A DNA stretch of 64,000 bases from Paragonimus westermani (taxonomy: Eukaryota; Platyhelminthes; Trematoda; Plagiorchiida; Troglotrematidae): NCBI GenBank assembly GCA_008508345.1, contig QNGE01003022.1:5973-69972 (forward strand), in the 5' to 3' direction. The position numbers were made by a program, and so were the translations under genes. Shown here in pieces: positions 41,201 to 47,330 of this stretch (the stretch's first letter is position 1; each line of letters begins with the position of its first letter). Under the pieces are notes generated by a model. The model made no database searches, was not told where the DNA came from, and saw only the letters and a list, made by a program, of their open reading frames with translations.

Positions 41201-44200
41201 TTCACATGTGATTATGCCTGAATGCCAGCATAAACGGTCTTTGTCTAAGGTTTTCTTTTCTATTCTCACTGCAGCGCAATAAGGGCAACCTCACACCACA
41301 TAGTGACGACTATGTCTAAAACACAGGATGCAATTGACATTGACTTTCAGCCAATGTGGAGATAACCAGTCATGAAAGAGGCTGGCTGGAAAGTCTATCT
41401 GAATGCGAACGCTGCGATCAAATGTGAGTGATGGTCAACGTGAAAATAAACCAAATCCCCGACTACTCATCAGTAGTCATGAAACTCTCAACAGGTTTTT
41501 CGGTAGGAGCGTTAAGAAACTAAAATAAAGGGTGTATGGAATGTCCGTAAAACAAGTGTCCCCAAATTGATCAAGAAAAGCCATTGGCTCTCACCCCATC
41601 AATGCAGTCTATCGTTCTAATAAAAAAATTATCGTCAAGAATACATTTTGAAGAATCTAACCCGTAATGTTGGACTAGGCATGTTTGAGCACGGTCTGCT
41701 TCAAGGGTAACAGAAACGATAAAATTTATTTTGTTAGTACTGAGAAAGTTAACAAACGATAGGGCGACAGCAGTTAAGTCATTCGAAGTGATAAGCTAGA
41801 GTTAAATTGAAACATATAATTTGTGTACAAAGATGATGTCACCACCGTTCCAACAACTGACGCAAACAATACAGGTTAGGTTATATTGAGGGCAAGTTCA
41901 GGAGTGTTATCACAGCAACATCACTGTCAAAATGGTAAACGGAGGAGAGAACCGCGTCCATGCACTCATTACATTAGTGCCACAATATCTGCGTCTAACT
42001 ATGGTGTGTAAAAGCTCCAAAACATTCGCAATCCCGCCCAATGACTTATCAGTTTGAAACACTGAAAATTCGCCTCTTCCGTTCTAAGCTCAGAATGACG
42101 TGTTTCTACAATCGACCAACGAAAGAATAATTCAGAAAAATTATTACTCTGCCATGCATATGGATTGACTCTCGAAAGCCGGGTAAGTTGTATATGATGG
42201 ACTGCAGCACAACTCAAATCCTGTCAGGTTGTGTTTAAAAAGGTTTCGCACTGCCAGAGGTGACGAACATAAAAGCACAATTTTGTGAACAGAATCCGTG
42301 ATCAAAATGGCCGCCTGTAAGAAAAACAATGAAATACCGGAAGTATGACCCATCCGTCATAACACACGGAGATTGTCCAGTGAATTCCAGTTCTCGTTCC
42401 ATAAACGTCTCTTCCTTAGAAAAACAGCTCGGCCAATAAGAATGAGCAAAAACTCTGCATACATTACCGAAGTAGTCATTTTCCCCTTCACTTGACCTGT
42501 GACCGCCGCACTCAATGACTACCTGGTGACTTCGGTTACTGTTGTGGTATCTGACTTTCAACCCTTCGATTCTCGAAGATATGGAAGCCAAGGTTTACCC
42601 ATGTGTATGTCCACGTATTTTTCACTGTGGAACTCACGTTTTTCTACGATGATAGAGTGGTTTTAGCACTTGCCTTCTGGGTTGAATTACGAGCAAGTAA
42701 CAAGGTTAAGTGAGTCACTCTTCTGTTTATACCATGGTGGGCGATTCACGTTCAATCGGTAAGCTACTTTGCAAGGTACCTTCAGCACAACCCACCAGAA
42801 CCCATCGAATTCCAGTGGACTAAGATATTGGAATATAGCCATAATGCAGCGGTTCCACCGGAGAGTTGGTGGCCAAAAAAGGAAAAGCCAGACGAAATTT
42901 GGAAGTGTCGCAGGCACACACAAAGGGGCAATCAGCAGCTCAACGGCTCGGCAAAACTAGGAGAAAAGGGTGAAATATCGAGATCACCGGAAGACAGGTG
43001 CCAGTGGCTCAAGATCAAACTTCTGCTTAAATTGAAAGGTCCGTAGTTAGTATACACGATCAAGAGGGACGGTGAGACGAAACGAGTGCATGACAGTGAA
43101 TTGGCAAAGTGGCAGTGCCAGCGCGGCAAACAAGCAGTAAATCACTAATCCGAGAGGCAACACTGCGGTGGTCGAGGAGAATTAGTCGGCAAATAAAGAG
43201 GAGCCATGGAACCTCAGAAGTGGGAGGAGCGGTACATAATAGGCAGCTTCGTTGATGAGTGGTATATTACTAACAATCTGGGAGCACATTTGGGAACCAA
43301 AAAGGTAAGTGTCAGCGCCAAGAACACGAGGTACTAGATACGACCACTGAAACAATGTGTATGCGTTATGAGGGACGAGATACCGAGACGAAGGACAAGG
43401 TATTGCTGTCCAGCAAGTGTAAATACACGTCAGCCGTGCAAATGAGTGTACGCGTTCGTGATTCTATGTTTCAGCATAACCTGTACAGGATTTCGTGTAG
43501 TAAGCACAGTCCAAGCGTCTTTGGCGGTCACAACACCATGCCACTGTTACGACCCCCTGAGAGAGGAAGGCAAGAACGGACAGGAAGACCGCGAGCAGTA
43601 CCTCGATCACGAATGAAACGCAACGATATCGCAAACGACACGAATAATCGGAACGCAAGTACTCGGACCCAGCTCTCGCAACTTAGAACCCCCAACAAGA
43701 AAGGAAAAAGACGGCCTTCAAACGAGCTTTATTTGCTGCTCAGCCCGAAGGCAAAACAGTGGCCCAAAACGGCTGTATTTATAGGTTTTCGGTGGCCTTG
43801 GTCCTGGGACACTGAACGGGCCAATCAGAAGCAAGCGCGCGAACTCGAATCTTCCAGAATGATGGCGGGCATTCGAGTTATCAAAATAGAAGCATCTATT
43901 TCCCTTGGGAAACATAGCGAGTTTTTTGGGAAAAAGTGCTTTTCCCAACAGCCACTTAATGCCAGGAAGCAGTCACACGCTGGGTGAATACCACAAATAA
44001 GTACAATAAACAAGAGGTAATTGCGTTCAGAAACGAACAGTTATGCTGAAATGATAACGAGGCTTGTTGGGAAAAAGGAAGTGAGTTAAACGACTCACCT
44101 TCATTGACAGATGTCTGGAACAAAATCCACGTCGCTGGGACTCTTTCGAACAACCATCCCGGCTGCAAAGGCGACGCCATTGTTTTCCGTTGAACTTCTT

Positions 44201-45246
44201 TCGTACGCCATTCTGAGTCTTGACCACGTCACCCTGCACCACCACATGGAGGGAATGAAGGAGCACCAATAGAAAGGACACAATACTGCAAAACCGTAAA
44301 ATACTACATGTAGGGTGCAAACTCACAAGAGAAGTGTCAGTGTCAACGCCTAAATCAGAGCCAATCAAGTTAAAGACGCTGGAAGAGAAGAGCATATTAG
44401 GATTGACATCGGTCATCGTGACCAAGCCTGGACAACAGCTGCAATCGCGACAGAGATCAGGCGCCCAGTGGTCAAATAAAAGGCTGAGTGATACCTGCGA
44501 CGGCTGACAATCGCGTCCGTTAGCGGCCACCAGCCATGGCAACTTCAAATATTCCTGTCTAGATTTGAGTGGCCTAACAGCATGGACTGAGGCTAACAAC
44601 TCTCTCCTTCAAAAGCCCGAGCTTGAAGACGTTTTTGAGTACTAGAAGAGGCTCGTTGCCTGGGAGAATAACCGGTAAAGTTATGCTAACAGCTGTTCAC
44701 TAGAACCTCAACGTACCTTTTTAAACCTTTGATGAGCCGCAAGAACATTTAACGAAGAACCCATCACACTGGAACCGGTTGTCCACCGAGCGCCAGTGGG
44801 GTGATACTTCCCGGAACTAGTCCCCTCGGGTCGTTGGCTAGCCACTGGAAATGAGAATGATCCAGCAGTTTGGTCTGAAAGAGAAAATGGTTTCCTTGTG
44901 GAACTGGTGAACGGATGACCGCTGAGACTACCGACGTGTTTGGAATCAACATCAGTTGACCGGGGACTCGTTGTTACAGCTACACAAGTAACGGGATCAC
45001 TGGATTCCTGGCGAAAGCCTGAAGACAATCGAGGTGTCAAAGTCGACGGGTCCCATTGCGTATTGGACATAGAAGAAACCAGCGGGAAGTGCACAGAAGA
45101 ACAGCTCACTGGGGTTACAAGATCGGCGACAGTCGCGTTCACCAAGTCATTAAGAGACGTTGGAGTTGAATAAGGTACATAGGAATGGCTCGATGGTCGC
45201 ACAGGAAAACTTGATTTTGGTTTGGCAATGTCACTGGTATTTAAGT
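5242..45246 (-). CDS. cic: capicua-like HMG-box transcriptional repressor, multi-exon, 5' partial
   Basis: This entry spans a capicua (CIC) homologue assembled from 13 exons listed separately: 44717-45246, 44327-44554, 44099-44233, 38760-39411, 33207-33478, 27539-28046, 27101-27455, 24955-25157, 23842-24266, 18602-18978, 12673-12752, 7971-8400 and 5242-5447. Together they give about 4.4 kb of coding sequence (roughly 1,465 codons). Capicua is a nuclear DNA-binding repressor; its HMG box and C-terminal C1 domain act together on TGAATGAA-type sites, and MAPK signalling relieves repression. Three diagnostic blocks support the call: the CIC-type HMG box, the C1 domain, and the long-isoform N-terminal Cys/His motif. 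Exon phases agree at every junction except 12673/8400. The first exon starts mid-codon, so upstream exons are missing. Introns range from 83 bp to 5.8 kb, and the long ones hold transposons. Confidence 0.88.
5448..7970 (-). other. capicua intron inside the C1 domain
   Basis: A 2,523-bp intron between the two C1 exons, with GTATCT donor and AAACAG acceptor. I see no second gene and no clearly recognisable mobile element in it. Confidence 0.75.
7971..8400 (-). CDS. cic: capicua exon: start of C1 domain
   Basis: Opens in phase 0 after a good acceptor (tcccttcttgcacttacag) with DHHSADMC and ends one base into a codon at CCAG|GTATCT. The last 17 residues, [17 protein letters not shown], are the first half of the CIC C1 domain, which with the HMG box gives capicua its DNA specificity. 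The preceding 120 residues are Ser/Thr/Arg-rich. A weaker AG at 8337 would join directly in phase to the exon at 12673, but would skip residues that fit the family alignment. Confidence 0.88.
8401..12672 (-). other. capicua intron(s), probably hiding a small exon
   Basis: 4.3 kb without a recognisable gene or transposon. The phase mismatch of the flanking exons, and the absence of residues corresponding to the conserved segment after FEERF in other capicuas, predict one or more short coding exons on the minus strand here. I could not locate them by eye. Confidence 0.5.
12673..12752 (-). CDS. cic: capicua exon: FEERF block
   Basis: A short exon opening after ttggacttctcccacag and completing the two bases left by the previous exon. 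It reads [18 protein letters not shown] then [13 protein letters not shown] is a conserved motif upstream of the CIC C1 domain. The 3' limit is uncertain: several GT dinucleotides follow, all leaving one base; the one after GATTTTT is used here. That end does not fit the phase-0 start of the exon at 8400, which points to an unseen exon in between. Confidence 0.55.
12753..18601 (-). other. capicua intron
   Basis: A 5.8-kb intron, the longest in the gene. Apart from the Cys-rich plus-strand frame at 14253 I see nothing assignable. A frame at 16814-17175 on the plus strand has faint resemblance to a transposase N-terminus but is too weak to call. Confidence 0.5.
14253..14642 (+). other. unassigned Cys-rich open frame
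   Basis: A 129-codon ATG-initiated frame on the strand opposite capicua, inside its largest intron. It carries about 14 Cys, including [24 protein letters not shown] and a terminal CRCRN. I see no signal peptide-like start and do not recognise a family. The minus strand is also open here (14385-14723), which makes a decayed repeat as plausible as a gene. Confidence 0.25.
18602..18978 (-). CDS. cic: capicua exon (basic/proline patch)
   Basis: Acceptor ttttacacttctag, donor GTAAGT. Encodes about 125 residues: [15 protein letters not shown], then [13 protein letters not shown] and a basic patch [12 protein letters not shown]. Vertebrate CIC has a comparable KVRPPPLKK segment shortly before its FEERF motif, and here the FEERF exon is indeed next. 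A nearer AG at 18945 is also possible but would break the phase with the previous exon, so 18978 is preferred. The C-terminal part ([18 protein letters not shown]) is basic and could act as a nuclear localisation signal; that is inference. Confidence 0.68.
18979..21445 (-). other. capicua intron, 3' part
   Basis: Intron sequence between the LINE copy and the exon at 18978. No exon, RNA gene or clear repeat seen. Confidence 0.5.
21471..22973 (+). pseudogene. LINE reverse transcriptase, one stop and an internal deletion
   Basis: The reverse transcriptase part of an RTE-like LINE, 500 codons interrupted by TGA at 22794-22796. In order: the thumb-proximal PIFKKG motif; palm motif A FLDY with its Asp at 21858; the GCPLSPFLF motif near 22050; the catalytic YADD at 22161-22172; and a C-terminal Leu/His/Arg-rich region. 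After the stop the same frame continues to SELSVK and a second stop. Relative to the family, about 16 residues appear to be missing after RTTVMA near 22515. The catalytic Asp residues are intact, so loss of function comes from the stop, the deletion and the missing endonuclease. Confidence 0.85.
23240..23281 (+). repeat. (ATG)14 tail of LINE copy 1
   Basis: Fourteen uninterrupted ATG units at the 3' end of the LINE. The second copy of the family ends in a shorter, broken CAT/ATG remnant at about 50861, consistent with this being the 3' tail repeat rather than an unrelated microsatellite. Confidence 0.9.
23842..24266 (-). CDS. cic: capicua exon (middle region)
   Basis: Opens after tgatcttgcctttcag, completing the split codon of the previous exon, and reads [12 protein letters not shown]. 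About 141 residues of Ser/Thr/Leu-rich sequence follow, ending in an acidic tail TAEEDEVKQ before a CAG|GTTGGC donor. The donor is weaker than the others but gives a phase-0 end that matches the exon at 18978. The function of this stretch is not known; vertebrate CIC has comparable low-complexity sequence here. Confidence 0.72.
24267..24954 (-). other. capicua intron
   Basis: 688-bp intron with GTAATT donor and TTTCAG acceptor on the minus strand. Nothing else recognised. Confidence 0.6.
24955..25157 (-). CDS. cic: capicua exon (middle region)
   Basis: Acceptor cttcgacttcag, donor GTAATT, split codons on both sides that agree with its neighbours. It encodes about 67 residues beginning [17 protein letters not shown] and ending NKPPRPAG. 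It is Pro/Thr/Val-rich as expected for the middle of capicua. No motif identifies it alone; support comes from frame, splice sites and phase. Confidence 0.7.
25158..27100 (-). other. capicua intron
   Basis: 1.9-kb intron. A minus-strand frame at about 26172-26250 ([13 protein letters not shown]) has plausible splice sites, but its phases do not fit between the flanking exons, which join correctly without it. Confidence 0.55.
27101..27455 (-). CDS. cic: capicua exon (middle region)
   Basis: Starts after a long pyrimidine acceptor (ttttgttttttccttcag), only 83 bp from the previous exon, and completes its split codon. It encodes about 118 residues of Ser/Pro/Leu-rich sequence, for example [13 protein letters not shown] and [13 protein letters not shown], followed by a short basic stretch. 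The GTACGT donor leaves two bases, matching the one-base start of the exon at 25157. No domain is recognised; this part of capicua is generally disordered and poorly conserved. Confidence 0.72.
27539..28046 (-). CDS. cic: capicua exon: HMG box, last part, plus linker
   Basis: The exon opens in phase 0 with LKAAHFQ and continues through [14 protein letters not shown], the last helix and basic tail of the CIC HMG box. Joined to the exon ending YQKLARE it aligns with vertebrate CIC without gap or insertion, so the 5,160-bp intron between them is secure. The remaining 140 residues are Ser/Thr/Arg-rich, with an APRRLSLDS patch that resembles a basophilic kinase site. The GTATGT donor leaves one base, which the next exon completes. 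Confidence 0.92.
28381..28700. repeat. dispersed repeat, copy at 28.4 kb
   Basis: About 320 bp that align in the same orientation with 43241-43544, sharing blocks such as gtcagccgtgcaaatga and gtcacaaca. At the second locus the repeat abuts the inner end of an LTR, so it is likely the untranslated leader of an LTR element. No LTR is recognisable next to this copy. Confidence 0.5.
30200..31250 (-). pseudogene. Penelope-like element reverse transcriptase remnant
   Basis: Minus-strand fragments in several frames match the reverse transcriptase of Penelope-like elements in the expected order. [15 protein letters not shown] lies near 31150-31110. [11 protein letters not shown] and LADIFLG lie near 30780-30730. 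A segment with LLNSIHPN lies near 30600, and [12 protein letters not shown] near 30350-30310. Many stops and frameshifts interrupt it. Canonical elements continue into a GIY-YIG endonuclease; I cannot find one downstream, where the sequence becomes unrecognisable below 30200. It lies in the intron that splits the HMG box. Confidence 0.75.
33207..33478 (-). CDS. cic: capicua exon: HMG box, first part
   Basis: It encodes the first two thirds of a CIC-type HMG box, the minor-groove DNA-binding domain. Visible motifs are [34 protein letters not shown] and YQKLARE. The MDNR and LGEWW motifs distinguish CIC from SOX and TCF boxes. The donor is GTAGGT right after ARE. The start at 33478 (after ctgtag) is chosen because the preceding exon leaves one base. 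An alternative AG at 33492, with a better pyrimidine tract, would give a phase-0 start and would require another upstream exon. The second part of the box is at 28046. Confidence 0.92.
34822..35268 (+). pseudogene. Ty3/gypsy Pol C-terminus (integrase tail)
   Basis: About 148 codons, open to the stop, matching the C-terminal end of gypsy-type Pol downstream of the integrase core. It reads [12 protein letters not shown], then [20 protein letters not shown], then [12 protein letters not shown]. This is the usual GPY/F-type tail with a PYDGPF core. The upstream protease, reverse transcriptase and integrase core are not recognisable, so this is a 5'-deleted remnant. A purine tract and a putative 3' LTR follow at 35443, as expected for the end of such an element. 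Confidence 0.78.
35443..35650 (+). repeat. putative polypurine tract and 3' LTR of the gypsy remnant
   Basis: agggggag at 35443-35450 sits 175 bp after the Pol stop, followed by TGTAGAG at 35454, a plausible LTR start. A TATA-like cataTATAAG lies near 35520. The LTR's 3' end is not determinable without a second copy. Confidence 0.45.
38160..38193. repeat. perfect 34-bp palindrome with (TA)n core
   Basis: AAACTGTGA, a run of TA dinucleotides, then TCACAGTTT: a perfect inverted repeat that could extrude as a cruciform. It lies in a capicua intron, 570 bp from the exon at 38760. Confidence 0.9.
38760..39411 (-). CDS. cic: capicua exon (long Ser/Thr/Pro-rich linker)
   Basis: About 217 codons. 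The acceptor (gtttgcctctaag) gives GKEIRAMG in phase 0, which continues the conserved Cys/His block of the preceding exon. The exon ends one base into a codon at a strong GTAAGT donor after LRLSG. The rest is low-complexity: Ser/Thr/Pro-rich with an acidic patch ([18 protein letters not shown]) at about residue 155. It sits between the N-terminal block and the HMG box, where known capicuas carry disordered regions that are phosphorylated or bind co-repressors. No Groucho-binding or MAPK-docking motif could be assigned with confidence. Confidence 0.78.
39718..39965 (-). repeat. tRNA-derived SINE-like repeat, copy B
   Basis: Aligns over its length with 47040-47330. On the minus strand it has a degenerate A box followed by a B-box-like GGAGTTCAAATCC, then the family's 3' region. 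This copy is more diverged than copy A. Confidence 0.6.
40120..40330 (+). repeat. tRNA-derived SINE-like repeat, copy D
   Basis: Plus-strand copy of the same family. GTGGTTACCGCAGT resembles an A box, and GGTTTAAATCC near 40212 a B box. It shares the downstream block actgacgagctc with the reverse complement of copy A. It lies only about 160 bp from copy B, in opposite orientation. Confidence 0.6.
41335..41490 (+). repeat. SINE-like repeat, tail fragment C
   Basis: Matches the reverse complement of about 47010-47130, including gaaagaggctgg, tctgaatgcgaa and gcgatcaaatgtgagtgatg. The tRNA-like head is absent, so this is a 5'-truncated copy. Confidence 0.65.
43241..43544. repeat. dispersed repeat, copy at 43.2 kb (probable LTR-element leader)
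   Basis: Aligns with 28381-28700. It directly adjoins the inner (minus-strand 3') end of the LTR at 43545, the position of the untranslated leader after a 5' LTR. Confidence 0.45.
43545..43995 (-). repeat. LTR of a retrotransposon, minus orientation
   Basis: 451 bp bounded by TGTGG and AACA on the minus strand, the usual TG...CA ends. Read on that strand it has a well-ordered promoter: ATTGG (CCAAT box, 43821-43825), TATAAATA (43776-43783) and AATAAA (43728-43733), with about 45 bp from TATA to poly(A) signal. A long open plus-strand frame (43355-43987) runs through it but looks like chance. No target duplication is seen at its two ends, so it is part of a longer remnant rather than a solo LTR. 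Confidence 0.55.
44099..44233 (-). CDS. cic: capicua exon: long-isoform Cys/His block
   Basis: Forty-five codons, phase 0 to 0, acceptor ggtggtgcag and donor GTGAGT. It encodes [18 protein letters not shown] followed by [16 protein letters not shown]. This matches the highly conserved N-terminal block of the long isoform of vertebrate CIC, with the same Cys, Cys, Cys, His spacing. The block looks like a small zinc-binding fold. Together with the HMG box and C1, this shows the flatworm gene is of long-isoform type rather than the short vertebrate isoform. The next exon opens with GKEIR, which continues the conserved alignment, so the junction is well supported. Confidence 0.87.
44327..44554 (-). 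CDS. cic: capicua exon with Cys cluster
   Basis: It encodes 76 residues beginning EYLKLPWLV, with phase 0 at both ends. The acceptor is tctagacag and the donor GTGAGT. The middle contains a tight Cys cluster, [14 protein letters not shown], followed by a hydrophobic stretch ([13 protein letters not shown]). The cluster directly precedes the exon with the conserved Cys/His block, so the two may form one metal-binding module; that is inference. The 5' splice site of this exon was chosen because it is the AG that keeps the frame; AGs a few codons upstream would break it. Confidence 0.62.
44717..45246 (-). CDS. cic: capicua exon (N-terminal, Ser/Thr-rich)
   Basis: This is the most 5' exon I can place. 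It opens after a pyrimidine-rich acceptor (ttctgttctgtag) and contributes two bases to a split codon, so an earlier coding exon exists. It encodes about 176 residues rich in Ser, Thr, Pro and Val without predicted structure, ending HQRFKK before a GTACGT donor. No conserved motif identifies it by itself. The assignment rests on the open frame, the good splice sites, and the phase-0 end that matches the next exon. A short N-terminal linker of the CIC long isoform is the likely role. Confidence 0.6.
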
Positions 45247-46593
45247 CTACAGAACAGAAGGTGAGATGTGGATTGAATGTTATGAACAACCAAAAAGACA
45301 AACAGCACAGTTCTACCAAATCCACACAACTGTTAAGTTCAGTTTCAAAAACGGAAAAGATGTTCTCGGCAGAACAATGCATAGTTTGGGAAATCGAAAC
45401 TTAAGGATTCACTAGTACGAAGCGTGAGACGATAACGGGCGCTGCGCATCGGCTCTCAATTATTTACCTGAAACGCCGCACTAGAAACAAACGTGTTTGG
45501 AAAATCTACGGACAGGAATAACAATCCTTCCACACAAAGTCCACCATTTTAGAGAGACGGATTTCCATGTGTCATGGGAGTAACAACTGTTGGAAAGAAC
45601 ATAGACCCAAGAATAAGTTGATGGTCGACCTGAAACAAGTGGCGCAGAGGACTCATTTTATGGACACAAATCACGACGAAGATGTTTATATACGAACGGC
45701 AGTTTAAGATGGTGAAGAGCAGTGAGCCACATACATGTAATAACGGTCAAGCGAGCACCATTAAATCTATACAGGCAAAGCCGCACACAACAACGTGTAT
45801 ACATTAGCAAGACAGTGTGATACTGAATACTTAGTCTTTGTACGCAAGAGGATGTTTTCTACTTGTTAACAATCATCACCTTCGAGAAACAAGAAAGACT
45901 TTGATTGCTAGTCATCTGACGTACTTAAAAGGCTATATGAAGGTTTAAATGAGACAGACCCATGTCAACAAATGATAGGTGATCTGTTAGGTGGAGAGCC
46001 ACCAAACAAACAGTTGTATTTATTTACTTCACCTTTACATTGCTTTTTCATTTGCACTGTGGCTTATCATTGGTGCTTCCTTTACCGTGGACCAATCATC
46101 CTACCTCATTGCTCTCTAAGCGATCATCACCCAGCGTGCTCCCCAACCGAGAAACGTCCCATCGAGACCAGTTTGACTTCTCAGCCCGAGTCGCGTGATT
46201 GAATGTACTAACTGATGTGTTCAACAACTCAGGGACATAACACGATCAATGACGTCGATTCGCCGTGAAGTGTCATGAGATCCTGATGACGTTGAGGCGT
46301 TACAGTCCAAGAGCTTTTAATGGGTCCAAACTATGGCATGTTTCCTGACTCGACCACGCAGCAACTCTCCGATCCGCCTACGTTATTAGTCCAGAACCCG
46401 TATGAAGATTCATCGACCAAAGCAGACTTGAAGGAGGTTTAAGGGTAATTTCTATGGCGGTGCTGTACATCTGTTGTGAGACAATTTTTGGGAAGTAACA
46501 ATGTAATCACCCTTGGAAGACACCTGAATACAGACTTTTAATTTAAGGACTGTGGAGTGCAGTATGGTAACTGAGCTATTTTTTGAGTATTTC
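45247..46593. other. upstream of the first located capicua exon; nothing assigned
   Basis: It should contain an intron and possibly an earlier capicua exon ending one base into a codon. I could not identify one. Confidence 0.4.
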
Positions 46594-46911
46594 TCAAGCT
46601 TCACCGACCAGATTCGTCTCTAACAGGATTCGTTCCAAATCGCGCTTGTAACCGACTGGTGGAAAAACTAGTGAAAAACGTAAGCCACGTTTAGTCCAAG
46701 TGTGCGTCCGGTAGGCTGATCGCAGTACAGTGTCATTACCATGGTGCCATATAAAAGTATCTAGAAACACCACTAAGTCATCATGTTCGTGCTCAATGGC
46801 AAACCCAACGTCGGTATTCAGCTGGGTTGTTACATCAAGGTTAAGGCGTGGTAGTGTACTTAGGATAAGCTGATCACTAGACAAGCAGAACACTCGCTCT
46901 GGATGCCACAA
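46594..46911 (-). pseudogene. Penelope-like element reverse transcriptase fragment
   Basis: A 105-codon open minus-strand frame matching the thumb-proximal part of Penelope-like reverse transcriptase: FAIEHEHDDLVVFLDTF, then THTWTKRGL and VGYKRDLERIL. The FLD motif and the YKR-(hydrophobic) pattern follow in the usual order. Upstream and downstream parts are absent. It corresponds to the same protein region as about 30,430-30,620 in the other remnant, so the two are independent, differently decayed copies. Confidence 0.7.
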
Positions 46912-47009
46912 TTGATTAGCGTGAGGTTCAGGACGGACGAGTGAATGAGAATTGGAAAATAAACACAGTTAACAGTAGGATTGTCATTACAGACTGTTTT
47001 ACTAATAAA

Positions 47010-47330
47010 CACCTGTAACCGATGCGTAGTCGGGGATTTGGTATAGTTTCAAATTGAACATCACTCACATTTGATCGCAGCCTTCGCATTCAGATAAACT
47101 TTCTAACCAGCCTCTTTCGAAAACAAGCACTAGACTCGAGTTTCGCTCTCATTAGAGCTCGTCAGTAGTGCATATCCTTGCCACGGCCGAGATTTGAACT
47201 CCGGCCAATCCAATCATAAGGCAGCCGTGTTAACCACTGCGCCATTGACCTCACATTAGGCACGACCGAATTATCAAATCTGAACACTCAACGACTTTCG
47301 CTTGTGAGCAATGATCAGGTTGCCTGATCG
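47010..47330 (-). repeat. tRNA-derived SINE-like repeat, copy A (best preserved)
   Basis: On the minus strand it reads ATGGCGCAGTGGTTAACACG (A-box-like TGGCGCAGTGG) and, about 35 bp on, GGAGTTCAAATCTC (B-box-like). A 3' region with GCGATCAAATGTGAGTGATG follows. The two RNA polymerase III boxes at tRNA-like spacing plus a shared unrelated tail define a SINE. About 60 bp upstream of the A box are also shared with copies B and D, more than a minimal tRNA head. Confidence 0.68.

Larger units (their letters stand above)
39412..44098 (-). other. capicua intron rich in SINE and LTR sequence
   Basis: 4.7-kb intron between the Cys/His exon and the next linker exon. It holds SINE-like copies at 39718-39965, 40120-40330 and 41335-41490, and an LTR plus leader at 43241-43995. 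Between 41491 and 43240 I see nothing assignable. Confidence 0.6.

Noticed and set aside
43355..43987. 210-codon plus-strand ORF as a gene
   Set aside because: It runs across a leader repeat and an LTR that read convincingly on the minus strand; a chance ORF.
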